DNA of 64,000 bases from an uncultured Eubacteriales bacterium (GTDB lineage Bacteria > Bacillota > Clostridia > Oscillospirales > CAG-382), in assembly GCA_900548115.1 (NCBI GenBank), contig URJL01000004.1, positions 1-64,000 of the forward strand, read 5' to 3'. The position numbers were made by a program, and so were the translations under genes. This document shows positions 57,620 through 64,000 of this stretch, piece by piece (the stretch's first letter is position 1; each line of letters begins with the position of its first letter). Under the pieces are notes generated by a model. It had not been told where the DNA came from. It made no database searches and was given only the letters and a program-made list of their open reading frames with translations.

Positions 57620-60001
57620 GTGAGTAAATCCAATAAACACTTTAAAAGAAGATTATCATTTTTTTTAGTGTTTGTTTTGGCTTTCGGAAGTGTTGTCAGC
57701 GTTTCTGCCGAGGAGCTTTCGCAGAGAAATTACTCGGCTAAAGAGGATATCAGCTACGAGAATTACCGACTTGCAGATTTGCCGGAAGTTATTGCAAACT
57801 CTATACTTACTACCGATACTACCCCCGTAGAAATAATAAATCAAGACACCGACGATATTTACAGTATTACCGTAAAAAACAGTGATGGCACAAATACCCT
57901 GCATATTTTCCAAACACCGATAAAATATGTTGATGGCAATTCGGTAAAACTTAAGGACACAGCTATAAATAGTTCGACTAAGCGGATTTCAATGTTTGAC
58001 ACCTATGCTTATGAGAGCGGAGATAATGAGATTAAAGGCTATTTTCCCGAGCATATCAGCGACGGCGTTAAGGTTGAATATGATGATTATTCCGTAACCC
58101 TTACGCCTATGCCTGATATTAATCTGTCGAATTCTGAGGTTAAAGCAACCTCCACAGTCGCAAGGGTCGGAAATAGCGTGGCGTATACCGATGTTTTCGG
58201 CGAGAATGTTTCGCTTGAGTACTTTTCAACCTTAAACGGAGTTAAAGAGAATATCATTCTTGCAGAGTACAGCGGCAAGAATACGTTTTCGTTTATCATT
58301 GATACCGACGGCTTAGTTCCCGAGAAAATGAGCGGCGATTCGATTCCTCTTCTTGACCCCGAAACCGGTGAAATGAAATTGTATATCGGTCAGATCAATG
58401 CAAAAGATTCCTACACGGGTGATAACGAAAACGACGATACGCATTTTACACTTTACAATTCACTTGAGCTTGAGCAGATCGGCAACAAGGCGGATGTGTA
58501 TAAGCTGACGATCGTAGTTGACAAGGAGTTCCTTGAGAGCGAGACTACGGTTTATCCCGTTACTATTGACCCTACTGTAAGCATGGCGGCCACCAATATG
58601 TCCGATGCTCCTGTTTTCAGCGGATATCCCACGCGCAATTATTATACAAATGAGTATAATATGGTTGGCTATCACGGCTCGTCATATAAAGAAGCGATCA
58701 GTTACGTTAAGCTGAATACTTTGTCGAGCTATAAGTATATCAACCCGCAAAAAATAAATCTTGCTTATTATAGGGTGTATGAAGGCTCGGGAAAAACAAG
58801 TACGGCTACGATCAATCTGTATGATACGGTTTCTACTTGGAATGACACGACCATAACCTATAATAATAAACCGAGTTTTGCGGGGAACGCCGCAAGCTCA
58901 CAGACCATAAGCTCCTCGGGCTGGTATCTTTTCAGTATTACCTCGTTATTTAAGAATTGGTTGCAGGGAACGCTTGGCGAGGGCGGCTTTTCGCATAACT
59001 ACGGTTTTGCGCTGTCGGCAAGCACGACCGGTGTTTCAAGCAGACATTTCTGCTCCGCAAACAGCGCCAACTATTTGCCCACGATAGTTGTTCAGTATTC
59101 TGAAGATACGTCAATAGCCGACGGAGCATACTATATTAAGTCAAAGTATAGTAATCTGTATTTGGACACAGAACAGAATGCGAGTGCCAACGGAAATGTT
59201 ATACAGTATGGTTTCCATGGCAATGATAATCAGGTATGGGTTGTGAAACATCAAAGTGACGGATATTATAAGCTGTATTCTCCGTGGTATGATGAAACAA
59301 AGTGCCTTGACGTTACAAGCAATCCTACTCAGAACGGCTCAAATGTAGATGTATATGACGACGGCGACGGTGATTATCTGCTGTTTAAGCTGGTTTCAAA
59401 CAATGACGGCTCGTATAGGATTATTTCAAAATGGAGCGGCAATCAAAAGGTTCTTGATGTTTGCGGCCCGAGCACTGCACCAACGGCCAATATACAGATT
59501 TGGGAATATCTTAATGTTGATCAGCAGAAATGGTATTTTGAACCAGTTAGCAATGGTGCTGCCTCGCCATATAGGGCTGTGGGAAGTGGCGAACCGAGAT
59601 GCTTTTCTTATGCTTTAGAAGTGTCGGACAATCCTCCATTTCGTGTTTCGCCTTATGAAACGGTAGACACATTTTATGATTACCAAGTTTATCCGTATAT
59701 TACAGAAACCTTAGGTCGTAGCTGTAGAAAACTGTCTTCACAATACAGTCCCATAGGGAGTTCTGAATACAGGGTTGCAATGCGTATTGGAATACACACA
59801 AAACAAGAAGGAAAGGACGAAATAGTTGCTTGTGATTTTCATTTTATAGTCCAGACTAATAGCGGAGGTTGGGCACAGAAGCAAGGAACACATGCATCTG
59901 AATATTTAGGATTGATAAATATTAATAATAGAAATTGGAATAAAAACAATTATGTGAATTTTTATGACAGTGAAACGATTTATCTTGCTGTCACAAGATG
60001 A
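57620..60001 (+). CDS. Secreted DNRLRE/ricin-lectin protein with peptidase-like C-terminus
   Basis: 793 residues from GTG 57620, set by GGGAGGA 7 bases upstream. Signal peptide ends near SVSA. Residues about 35-310 form the beta-rich leader found in wall-associated DNRLRE and RHS-type proteins. A DNRLRE-like module (about 330-490: YVKLNTLSSYKYINPQKI, STWNDTTITYNNKPS) and a ricin-type beta-trefoil (about 498-650: DGAYYIKSKYSNLYLD, DNQVWVVKHQSDGYY) follow. The last 140 residues (CFSYALEVSDNPP, then CDFHFIVQTNSGGWAQKQGT) carry a Cys and a His in the pattern of Cys-peptidase-like domains. They are AT-richer than the rest. A lipoprotein gene follows 10 bases later. Confidence 0.72.
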   Translation: MSKSNKHFKRRLSFFLVFVLAFGSVVSVSAEELSQRNYSAKEDISYENYRLADLPEVIANSILTTDTTPVEIINQDTDDIYSITVKNSDGTNTLHIFQTPIKYVDGNSVKLKDTAINSSTKRISMFDTYAYESGDNEIKGYFPEHISDGVKVEYDDYSVTLTPMPDINLSNSEVKATSTVARVGNSVAYTDVFGENVSLEYFSTLNGVKENIILAEYSGKNTFSFIIDTDGLVPEKMSGDSIPLLDPETGEMKLYIGQINAKDSYTGDNENDDTHFTLYNSLELEQIGNKADVYKLTIVVDKEFLESETTVYPVTIDPTVSMAATNMSDAPVFSGYPTRNYYTNEYNMVGYHGSSYKEAISYVKLNTLSSYKYINPQKINLAYYRVYEGSGKTSTATINLYDTVSTWNDTTITYNNKPSFAGNAASSQTISSSGWYLFSITSLFKNWLQGTLGEGGFSHNYGFALSASTTGVSSRHFCSANSANYLPTIVVQYSEDTSIADGAYYIKSKYSNLYLDTEQNASANGNVIQYGFHGNDNQVWVVKHQSDGYYKLYSPWYDETKCLDVTSNPTQNGSNVDVYDDGDGDYLLFKLVSNNDGSYRIISKWSGNQKVLDVCGPSTAPTANIQIWEYLNVDQQKWYFEPVSNGAASPYRAVGSGEPRCFSYALEVSDNPPFRVSPYETVDTFYDYQVYPYITETLGRSCRKLSSQYSPIGSSEYRVAMRIGIHTKQEGKDEIVACDFHFIVQTNSGGWAQKQGTHASEYLGLININNRNWNKNNYVNFYDSETIYLAVTR

Positions 60002-60011
60002 GAGGTAAACG

Positions 60012-60881
60012 ATGAAAGTAGCAAGAATATTTATTATTTTGATAGTTGTGCTGTGCTTGTTTGGCTGTTCGAAAAAAATGATAAATGATGACAAGTCAGT
60101 TTCTGATAGCAATTTGCTATCAACAGGTGAGAAGAAATTTGATTCGGAAACAGGCTTAGGAGAGAAATTGCTTAATGAATCAACTGAGAAAAGTGTAAGC
60201 TATCATTATGCAACTTCGATGTCAGATGCATTGGCGATTGCAAAACCGACAAAAACGGATTTTAACGAAAAAACTACTTCTATATGGACATCAGCCTCGA
60301 TTCCAGAAAGCCTTTTTTCTTACAAAAAAAGAGGAGATATGCTCTATATTGATGATAGTAAGTTCCCGGAAGGCGCAAGAGAATGTGAAGGATTGCCACT
60401 GATACAACGCGTCCTGCCAAAAGGTATATCAGTTAAACGAATCAACTCAAGTTTTACATATGATGAGAAAAATTGGATGATTGTTTTGTCGAAAGGTCTT
60501 TTTGCCTACAAAATGGCTGGCGGTGAAGTTGCGATTATGACTGCTCCGCAAAACGCAGAAGTATCATCAAATGAAAAATATGGTGTGCCGCAGAAGTCAG
60601 ATTGGCTTAAGGTGCAATTGGAAGGTTTTGATAAAAATAATCAATTAATTTTCCGGACTGATTATAAAAACTTTTGGTGGGCAAATGCATATGTAAAAAG
60701 TGACATACAGAATTTTGATGAAATAACAGTTAAATACAAATTGACATTCAAAACCGAAGAAATGGCTGATTTGTATGTTATGGAGATCAAGAAAAACGGC
60801 TTTAAGAAAGTTGCTTCGGAGCAAGCATTAATTGCAAATAGTTATTCCAAAGATGGGAAAAATGTATTGTGTTCTTTTTAA
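60012..60881 (+). CDS. Lipoprotein next to the lectin/peptidase-like protein
   Basis: 289 residues from ATG 60012 (TGAGAGG upstream), 10 bases after the previous stop, so cotranscribed. Signal peptide KVARIFIILIVVLCLFGC with lipobox LFGC. The exported domain has no recognised family (YHYATSMSDALAIAKPTKTD, SKGLFAYKMAGGEVAIMT). Low GC matches the C-terminal end of the preceding gene. It could be a partner or a protective protein for that C-terminal domain, which is inference from gene order. Confidence 0.65.
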   Translation: MKVARIFIILIVVLCLFGCSKKMINDDKSVSDSNLLSTGEKKFDSETGLGEKLLNESTEKSVSYHYATSMSDALAIAKPTKTDFNEKTTSIWTSASIPESLFSYKKRGDMLYIDDSKFPEGARECEGLPLIQRVLPKGISVKRINSSFTYDEKNWMIVLSKGLFAYKMAGGEVAIMTAPQNAEVSSNEKYGVPQKSDWLKVQLEGFDKNNQLIFRTDYKNFWWANAYVKSDIQNFDEITVKYKLTFKTEEMADLYVMEIKKNGFKKVASEQALIANSYSKDGKNVLCSF

Positions 60882-60894
60882 GTTAAAGAATGTG

Positions 60895-60984
60895 ATGAGA
60901 AGATTTCAGCAAGATTATAATCCCAATGGAAGCGTCGAATGGCTTAAAAACCGCAAGCACCAACTTATCACATCATTCAAATAA
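60895..60984 (+). CDS. Very short ORF, doubtful
   Basis: 29 codons (RRFQQDYNPNGSVEWLKNRK, then HQLITSFK) immediately after the lipoprotein gene. There is no clear ribosome binding site. It may be the tail of a lost gene rather than a functional peptide. Confidence 0.2.
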   Translation: MRRFQQDYNPNGSVEWLKNRKHQLITSFK

Positions 60985-60995
60985 GCATACAAAAA

Positions 60996-61030
60996 GCAGG
61001 CTGTTGAGTTACACAACAGCCTGCCGTTTT
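60996..61030. terminator. Convergent terminator
   Basis: Perfect 11-bp stem GCAGGCTGTTG / CAACAGCCTGC followed by GTTTTTT, with AAAAA on the other side. It can serve both the lipoprotein gene and iolG. Confidence 0.9.
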
Positions 61031-61036
61031 TTAAAA

Positions 61037-62050
61037 TTATTTCATCTCGGAGAGCTGAACGGGTCTGCCCTCTGAGACGGATTTCTTCGCCGCAAGCGCA
61101 ACAAGGATGGAGTTAAGGCCGTCCTCACCGGTGGTGGGGGTGGCTTTATCCTCGAGCACCGCCTCGACGAACTGAAGCATCTCATCTCTGAAAGACTGCA
61201 TATATCTCTCAAGGAAGAAATACAGGGGCTTGTCGGCTACTACGCCCTCGTCGCCCATAAAGACGACGTTGGTCGGCGTGTCGTTGGAGGCGACAGCCGC
61301 GCCCTTGCTGCCGAATACCTCGACTCTCTGGTCGTAGCCGTAAGCGGCACGTCTGCTGTTATCAATAACGCCGACTGCACCGTTTGCGAATTTAAGGCTG
61401 ATAACCGCGGTGTCAACGTCGCCCGCCGCGCCGATAGCCGGGTCAACAAGGCAGGTCGCGTTCGCATAGACCTCGGTGACTTCGCTTCCCGCAAGGAAAC
61501 GAGCCATATCGAAATCATGGATGGTCATATCGAGGAACATACCGCCGCTGACTGCCGAATACTCTGCCGGCGGGGGAGCGGGATCCCTCGAGGTGATTTT
61601 GACGATGTGGACGTCGCCGATCTTGCCGTCGGCGACCATAGCTCTGACGTTTGCAAAGTTGTGGTCAAAGCGGCGGTTGAAGCCGACCTGCAGCTTGACG
61701 CCCGCCTTCTTGACGGCGGCGATAACTGCCTTGACCTTCTCGGGGGTCAGGTCAACGGGCTTCTCGCAGAAGATGTGCTTGCCTGCCTCGGCAGCCTCGA
61801 TAGCGATATCGGCGTGCGTGTCGGTCGAGGAGCAGATGAGCACTGCTTCGACGTTGGGGTCGGCGAGCATCTGCTTATAGTCGTCATAAATGACGGGGAT
61901 ATTAAGCTCGGCAGCGACTTTTTCGGCGTTCGCTCTGAAAACATCGGTGATACCGACGACCGTAGCGGTCGGCACGTTGTAGGTGATCGACTTTGCGTGA
62001 AGCGAGCCGATGCGGCCTGCGCCGATGATGCCAATTTTGAGTTGCTTCAT
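61037..62050 (-). CDS. iolG: Inositol 2-dehydrogenase-like oxidoreductase (Gfo/Idh/MocA)
   Basis: 337 residues, the usual IolG length. NAD(P)-binding GIIGAGRIGSLHAK at the start, CEKPVDLTPE with Lys97, and the catalytic pair Asp174/His178 in GGMFLDMTIHDFDMARFL, all as in myo-inositol 2-dehydrogenases. It oxidises an inositol or related sugar in the cytoplasm. No other iol genes are next to it, so related substrates remain possible. AAGGAACG precedes the ATG. Confidence 0.82.
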   Translation of the reverse strand: MKQLKIGIIGAGRIGSLHAKSITYNVPTATVVGITDVFRANAEKVAAELNIPVIYDDYKQMLADPNVEAVLICSSTDTHADIAIEAAEAGKHIFCEKPVDLTPEKVKAVIAAVKKAGVKLQVGFNRRFDHNFANVRAMVADGKIGDVHIVKITSRDPAPPPAEYSAVSGGMFLDMTIHDFDMARFLAGSEVTEVYANATCLVDPAIGAAGDVDTAVISLKFANGAVGVIDNSRRAAYGYDQRVEVFGSKGAAVASNDTPTNVVFMGDEGVVADKPLYFFLERYMQSFRDEMLQFVEAVLEDKATPTTGEDGLNSILVALAAKKSVSEGRPVQLSEMK

Positions 62051-62139
62051 TTTATCGTTCCTTTCAATAAGATAAGGGTTGCCCCATTCCTGTTAATTTT
62101 AACACACATTTTATATGAATTCAACAGAATCGGCAGCAA

Positions 62140-62385
62140 TTATTTAGAATATTTTTCTTTTGTCGCCATGCCGCCCCTGATGTGACGCTCCGCCTTGTTG
62201 ATATCGAGTATCGTGCGTACCTCGGAGTACAGCGGCGGATTCAGCTTCCGAAGACGCTCGGTTATATCCATATGTACCGTTGATTTGCTCACGCCGAATT
62301 TCTTTGCGGCGGCTCTGACGGTGGTGCGGTTCGCGACGATATATTCGGCCAATTCCACGGCCCGCTGCTCAACTAAACCTTTCAA
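62140..62385 (-). CDS. spoIIID: Sporulation transcriptional regulator SpoIIID
   Basis: 81 residues from TTG 62385 (GGGAGGG 7 bases upstream), the normal SpoIIID size. EYIVANRTTVRAAAKKFGVSKSTVHMD is its helix-turn-helix region (key residues Arg24, Lys29, Ser33, His37), followed by DITERL and the basic C-terminal helix with RHIRGGMATK. SpoIIID acts in the mother cell after sigma-E, turning on early mother-cell genes and sigK and repressing others. Its presence supports true sporulation in the source of the right flank. Confidence 0.95.
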   Translation of the reverse strand: MKGLVEQRAVELAEYIVANRTTVRAAAKKFGVSKSTVHMDITERLRKLNPPLYSEVRTILDINKAERHIRGGMATKEKYSK

Positions 62386-62450
62386 TATCAGCCCTCCCGT
62401 TCGCTATATCATTAGATACTATGACAAACGGCGGGGGAATATTACAAATG

Positions 62451-62484
62451 AAAAGGCGCAGCCGGGTCGATGCCTGACTGCGCC
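62451..62484 (-). terminator. Terminator of the ABC permease genes
   Basis: Stem GGCGCAG / CTGCGCC with a 16-base loop, followed on the minus strand by TTTTCATTT, between the permease stop (62492) and the spoIIID start. Confidence 0.6.
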
Positions 62485-62491
62485 AAAAATG

Positions 62492-63469
62492 TTATCTGTC
62501 CTCTCTGAAATACGAGAGACCGAGGCTTGCGGGGGGCTGATTCTCCCTCTTCTGCCTCATGCTTATCACCACGAGCACGACGATGGTGACAACATACGGT
62601 GTCATCTTCAGCAGCTCCTGGGTCTCGAATGCGAGGTTCGGGATATAGTTGTGGATGATGAAAAGTCCGCCGAAAAGTATCGAGCCGAGTATGCCGATAT
62701 TCGGGCGCCACACGGCGAATATGACAAGGGCGATGGCGAGCCAGCCTCTGTCGCCGAAGCCGTCGTTTGACCATACGCCGCAGGCATAATCCATGACGTA
62801 ATAGAGGCCGCCGAGACCCGCTATCACGCTGCCGATGCAGGTGGAGAGATACTTGTATTTGCTCACGTTGATGCCTGCTGCGTCAGCTGTTGCGGGGTTC
62901 TCGCCGACTGCGCGGAGCTGGAGACCCGACTTGGTGCGGGAGAAGAAATAGGCAGCGACAAGGGCAATTATGATTGCGGCGTAGGCAAGGAAGCTGTAGG
63001 AGAGGAACACCTCGCCGAACCAGCCGAGCTTGGTTGCAAAGGGAAGCTCGGTCTTGAAGTTGTTGCTCGTTGCGGTGAGGGCTATCGAGGGGAGCTCGCT
63101 GCCCGTGATCTTGATGAGCGAGCCGCCGAAGAAGTTGCCGAAGCCGACGCCGAAGGTGGTCAGCGCAAGGCCGGTGACATTCTGATTTGCCCTTAGTGTG
63201 ACGGTGAGCACGCAATAGATAAGACCCATCACAAGAGAGCCGAACATTGACGCGAGCAGGGGAATGAGCACGGAGAGGAACGGGTTTATCTCCGCCGCCG
63301 AGCTCTCGTAGACAAAGGCTCCGATAACGCCCGAGATGCCGCCGACATACATGATGCCGGGGATGCCGAGGTTAAGGTTGCCGCCCTTCTCGGTGATGAT
63401 CTCGCCCGTTGAGCCGAACAAAAGGGGGATGCCCTGCATGACTGCACGCTGAATGAATGCAACTATCAT
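62492..63469 (-). CDS. BMP-type nucleoside/sugar ABC transporter permease 2
   Basis: 325 residues, about 8-9 membrane helices, BPD_transp_2 family. PLLFGSTGEIITEKGGNLNLGIPGIM at the start, and SGLQLRAVGENPATADAAGINVSKYKYL is the cytoplasmic coupling loop. This pair type (YufP/YufQ-like or NupPQ) imports nucleosides or related compounds together with a BMP lipoprotein and a double-ATPase. Its ATG shares one base with the stop of the upstream permease (TAATG on the minus strand). Confidence 0.88.
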   Translation of the reverse strand: MIVAFIQRAVMQGIPLLFGSTGEIITEKGGNLNLGIPGIMYVGGISGVIGAFVYESSAAEINPFLSVLIPLLASMFGSLVMGLIYCVLTVTLRANQNVTGLALTTFGVGFGNFFGGSLIKITGSELPSIALTATSNNFKTELPFATKLGWFGEVFLSYSFLAYAAIIIALVAAYFFSRTKSGLQLRAVGENPATADAAGINVSKYKYLSTCIGSVIAGLGGLYYVMDYACGVWSNDGFGDRGWLAIALVIFAVWRPNIGILGSILFGGLFIIHNYIPNLAFETQELLKMTPYVVTIVVLVVISMRQKRENQPPASLGLSYFREDR

Positions 63470-64000
63470 TATTTGCTCGCCTCCTTTTTGGACTCACGGA
63501 ACTTGATGGTGTAATTGATAAAGAATTCGCTGCCGATGATGAAGAATATGATGATACCTGTCAGGATCTCGGAGAATGAGCCGTTGAGGCCGAATCTGGT
63601 CGAGATCTCGTCGGCGCCCTTCTCAAGGAACACGAGCAGGAAGGAGGTCAGCACCATATAGATAGGGTTGAATTTTGCAAGCCATGAAACCATTATTGCG
63701 GTGAAGCCTCTGCCCGCTATGGTGTCTCTGGTGACGGTGTGGTCGGTGCCCGCAACGAGGAGCAGACCGCTCAGGCCGCATATTGCGCCGGAGAGAAGCA
63801 TCGTTCTCATTATGACCTTTTTGACGTTGATGCCGATGTATCTTGCGGTATTTTCACTCTCGCCGACAACGGATATCTCGTAGCCGTGCTTGCTGTATTT
63901 GAGATAGATATACATAACGACCGTCAGCACTGCGACGATGATTATGTTAAGCAGATAAGCCTGACCGCCGATCTTGGGGAACCAGCCCGCATTGGTGGAA
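63469..64000 (-). CDS. BMP-type ABC transporter permease 1, 5' partial
   Basis: The frame is open through the end of the window, so the start lies beyond 64000; the GTG at 63930 is internal. The visible 176 residues include the coupling loop SKHGYEISVVGESENTARYI and helices of the BPD_transp_2 family. It is translationally coupled to the second permease. The ATPase and binding-protein genes are presumably upstream, outside the window. Confidence 0.88.
   Translation of the reverse strand, partial: STNAGWFPKIGGQAYLLNIIIVAVLTVVMYIYLKYSKHGYEISVVGESENTARYIGINVKKVIMRTMLLSGAICGLSGLLLVAGTDHTVTRDTIAGRGFTAIMVSWLAKFNPIYMVLTSFLLVFLEKGADEISTRFGLNGSFSEILTGIIIFFIIGSEFFINYTIKFRESKKEASK

Overview
The window reads as chromosomal DNA of a spore-forming, Gram-positive Clostridia-type bacterium, probably a gut Oscillospirales-like lineage, although no rRNA or marker set allows a firm assignment. 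The reasons are SpoIIID, a cotJA-cotJB-cotJC spore-coat operon, a GerMN-like lipoprotein, S-layer-homology (SLH) proteins, lipoproteins in place of outer-membrane proteins, FeoA/FeoB, and consensus sigma-A promoters (TTGACA-17-TATAAT type) with Gram-positive ribosome binding sites. GC is moderate. The gene style right of about 53.7 kb (more ATA, AGA/AGG and GAG codons) differs from that left of 45.3 kb.

Layout. 0-6.2 kb: two SLH proteins flank a three-gene block (zinc-ribbon membrane protein, TPM-domain protein, SPFH protein with zinc ribbons) that matches the ydjG-ydjH-ydjI set of Bacillus subtilis. 6.3-9.2 kb: a broken M14-peptidase remnant, tRNA-Val(UAC), a GH27 alpha-galactosidase with a small zinc protein, and an internally deleted IS3-family element. 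9.2-15.1 kb: a GerMN-like lipoprotein operon, a metallo-beta-lactamase-fold protein, galT, and a low-complexity lipoprotein. 15.2-20.3 kb: an MBOAT/DHHW O-acylation pair and two SGNH hydrolases. 20.4-27.8 kb: a phosphoesterase, a beta-helix (GH28-like) protein, a cytosolic PrsA-like PPIase, GH30 with a divergent AraC regulator, and two small surface proteins. 28-33 kb: a MATE exporter, feoAB and an AraC regulator divergent from the next gene. 33.3-44 kb: one giant secreted protein (3,563 aa) with four NPCBM-type domains, Big2-like repeats, a GH97 catalytic domain, a beta-helix and three SGNH esterase domains. The third SGNH domain has a full-length cytosolic paralogue 23 kb upstream.

44.2-53.8 kb is the most unusual region. 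The manganese-catalase-type coat gene cotJC is split by an 8,225-bp element. A large serine recombinase lies at its right end, and the cargo is a Ktr/Trk potassium uptake pair with a KdpD-like sensor kinase and a KdpE-like regulator. Precise recombination between the two GCAGA cores restores a 202-codon cotJC. The insertion splits the codon for a predicted manganese ligand. This is the architecture of skin-type elements that interrupt sporulation genes, here with a potassium-homeostasis cargo.

53.8-64 kb: a frameshifted small membrane protein, yajC with a TIGR04086-type membrane protein and a lipoprotein, a secreted DNRLRE/ricin-lectin protein with a possible peptidase-like C-terminus beside a lipoprotein, iolG, spoIIID, and two permeases of a BMP-type nucleoside/sugar ABC transporter, the last cut by the window end. 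Because codon usage differs on the two sides of the cotJC element, an assembly join through a shared mobile element must be considered alongside a genuine insertion.
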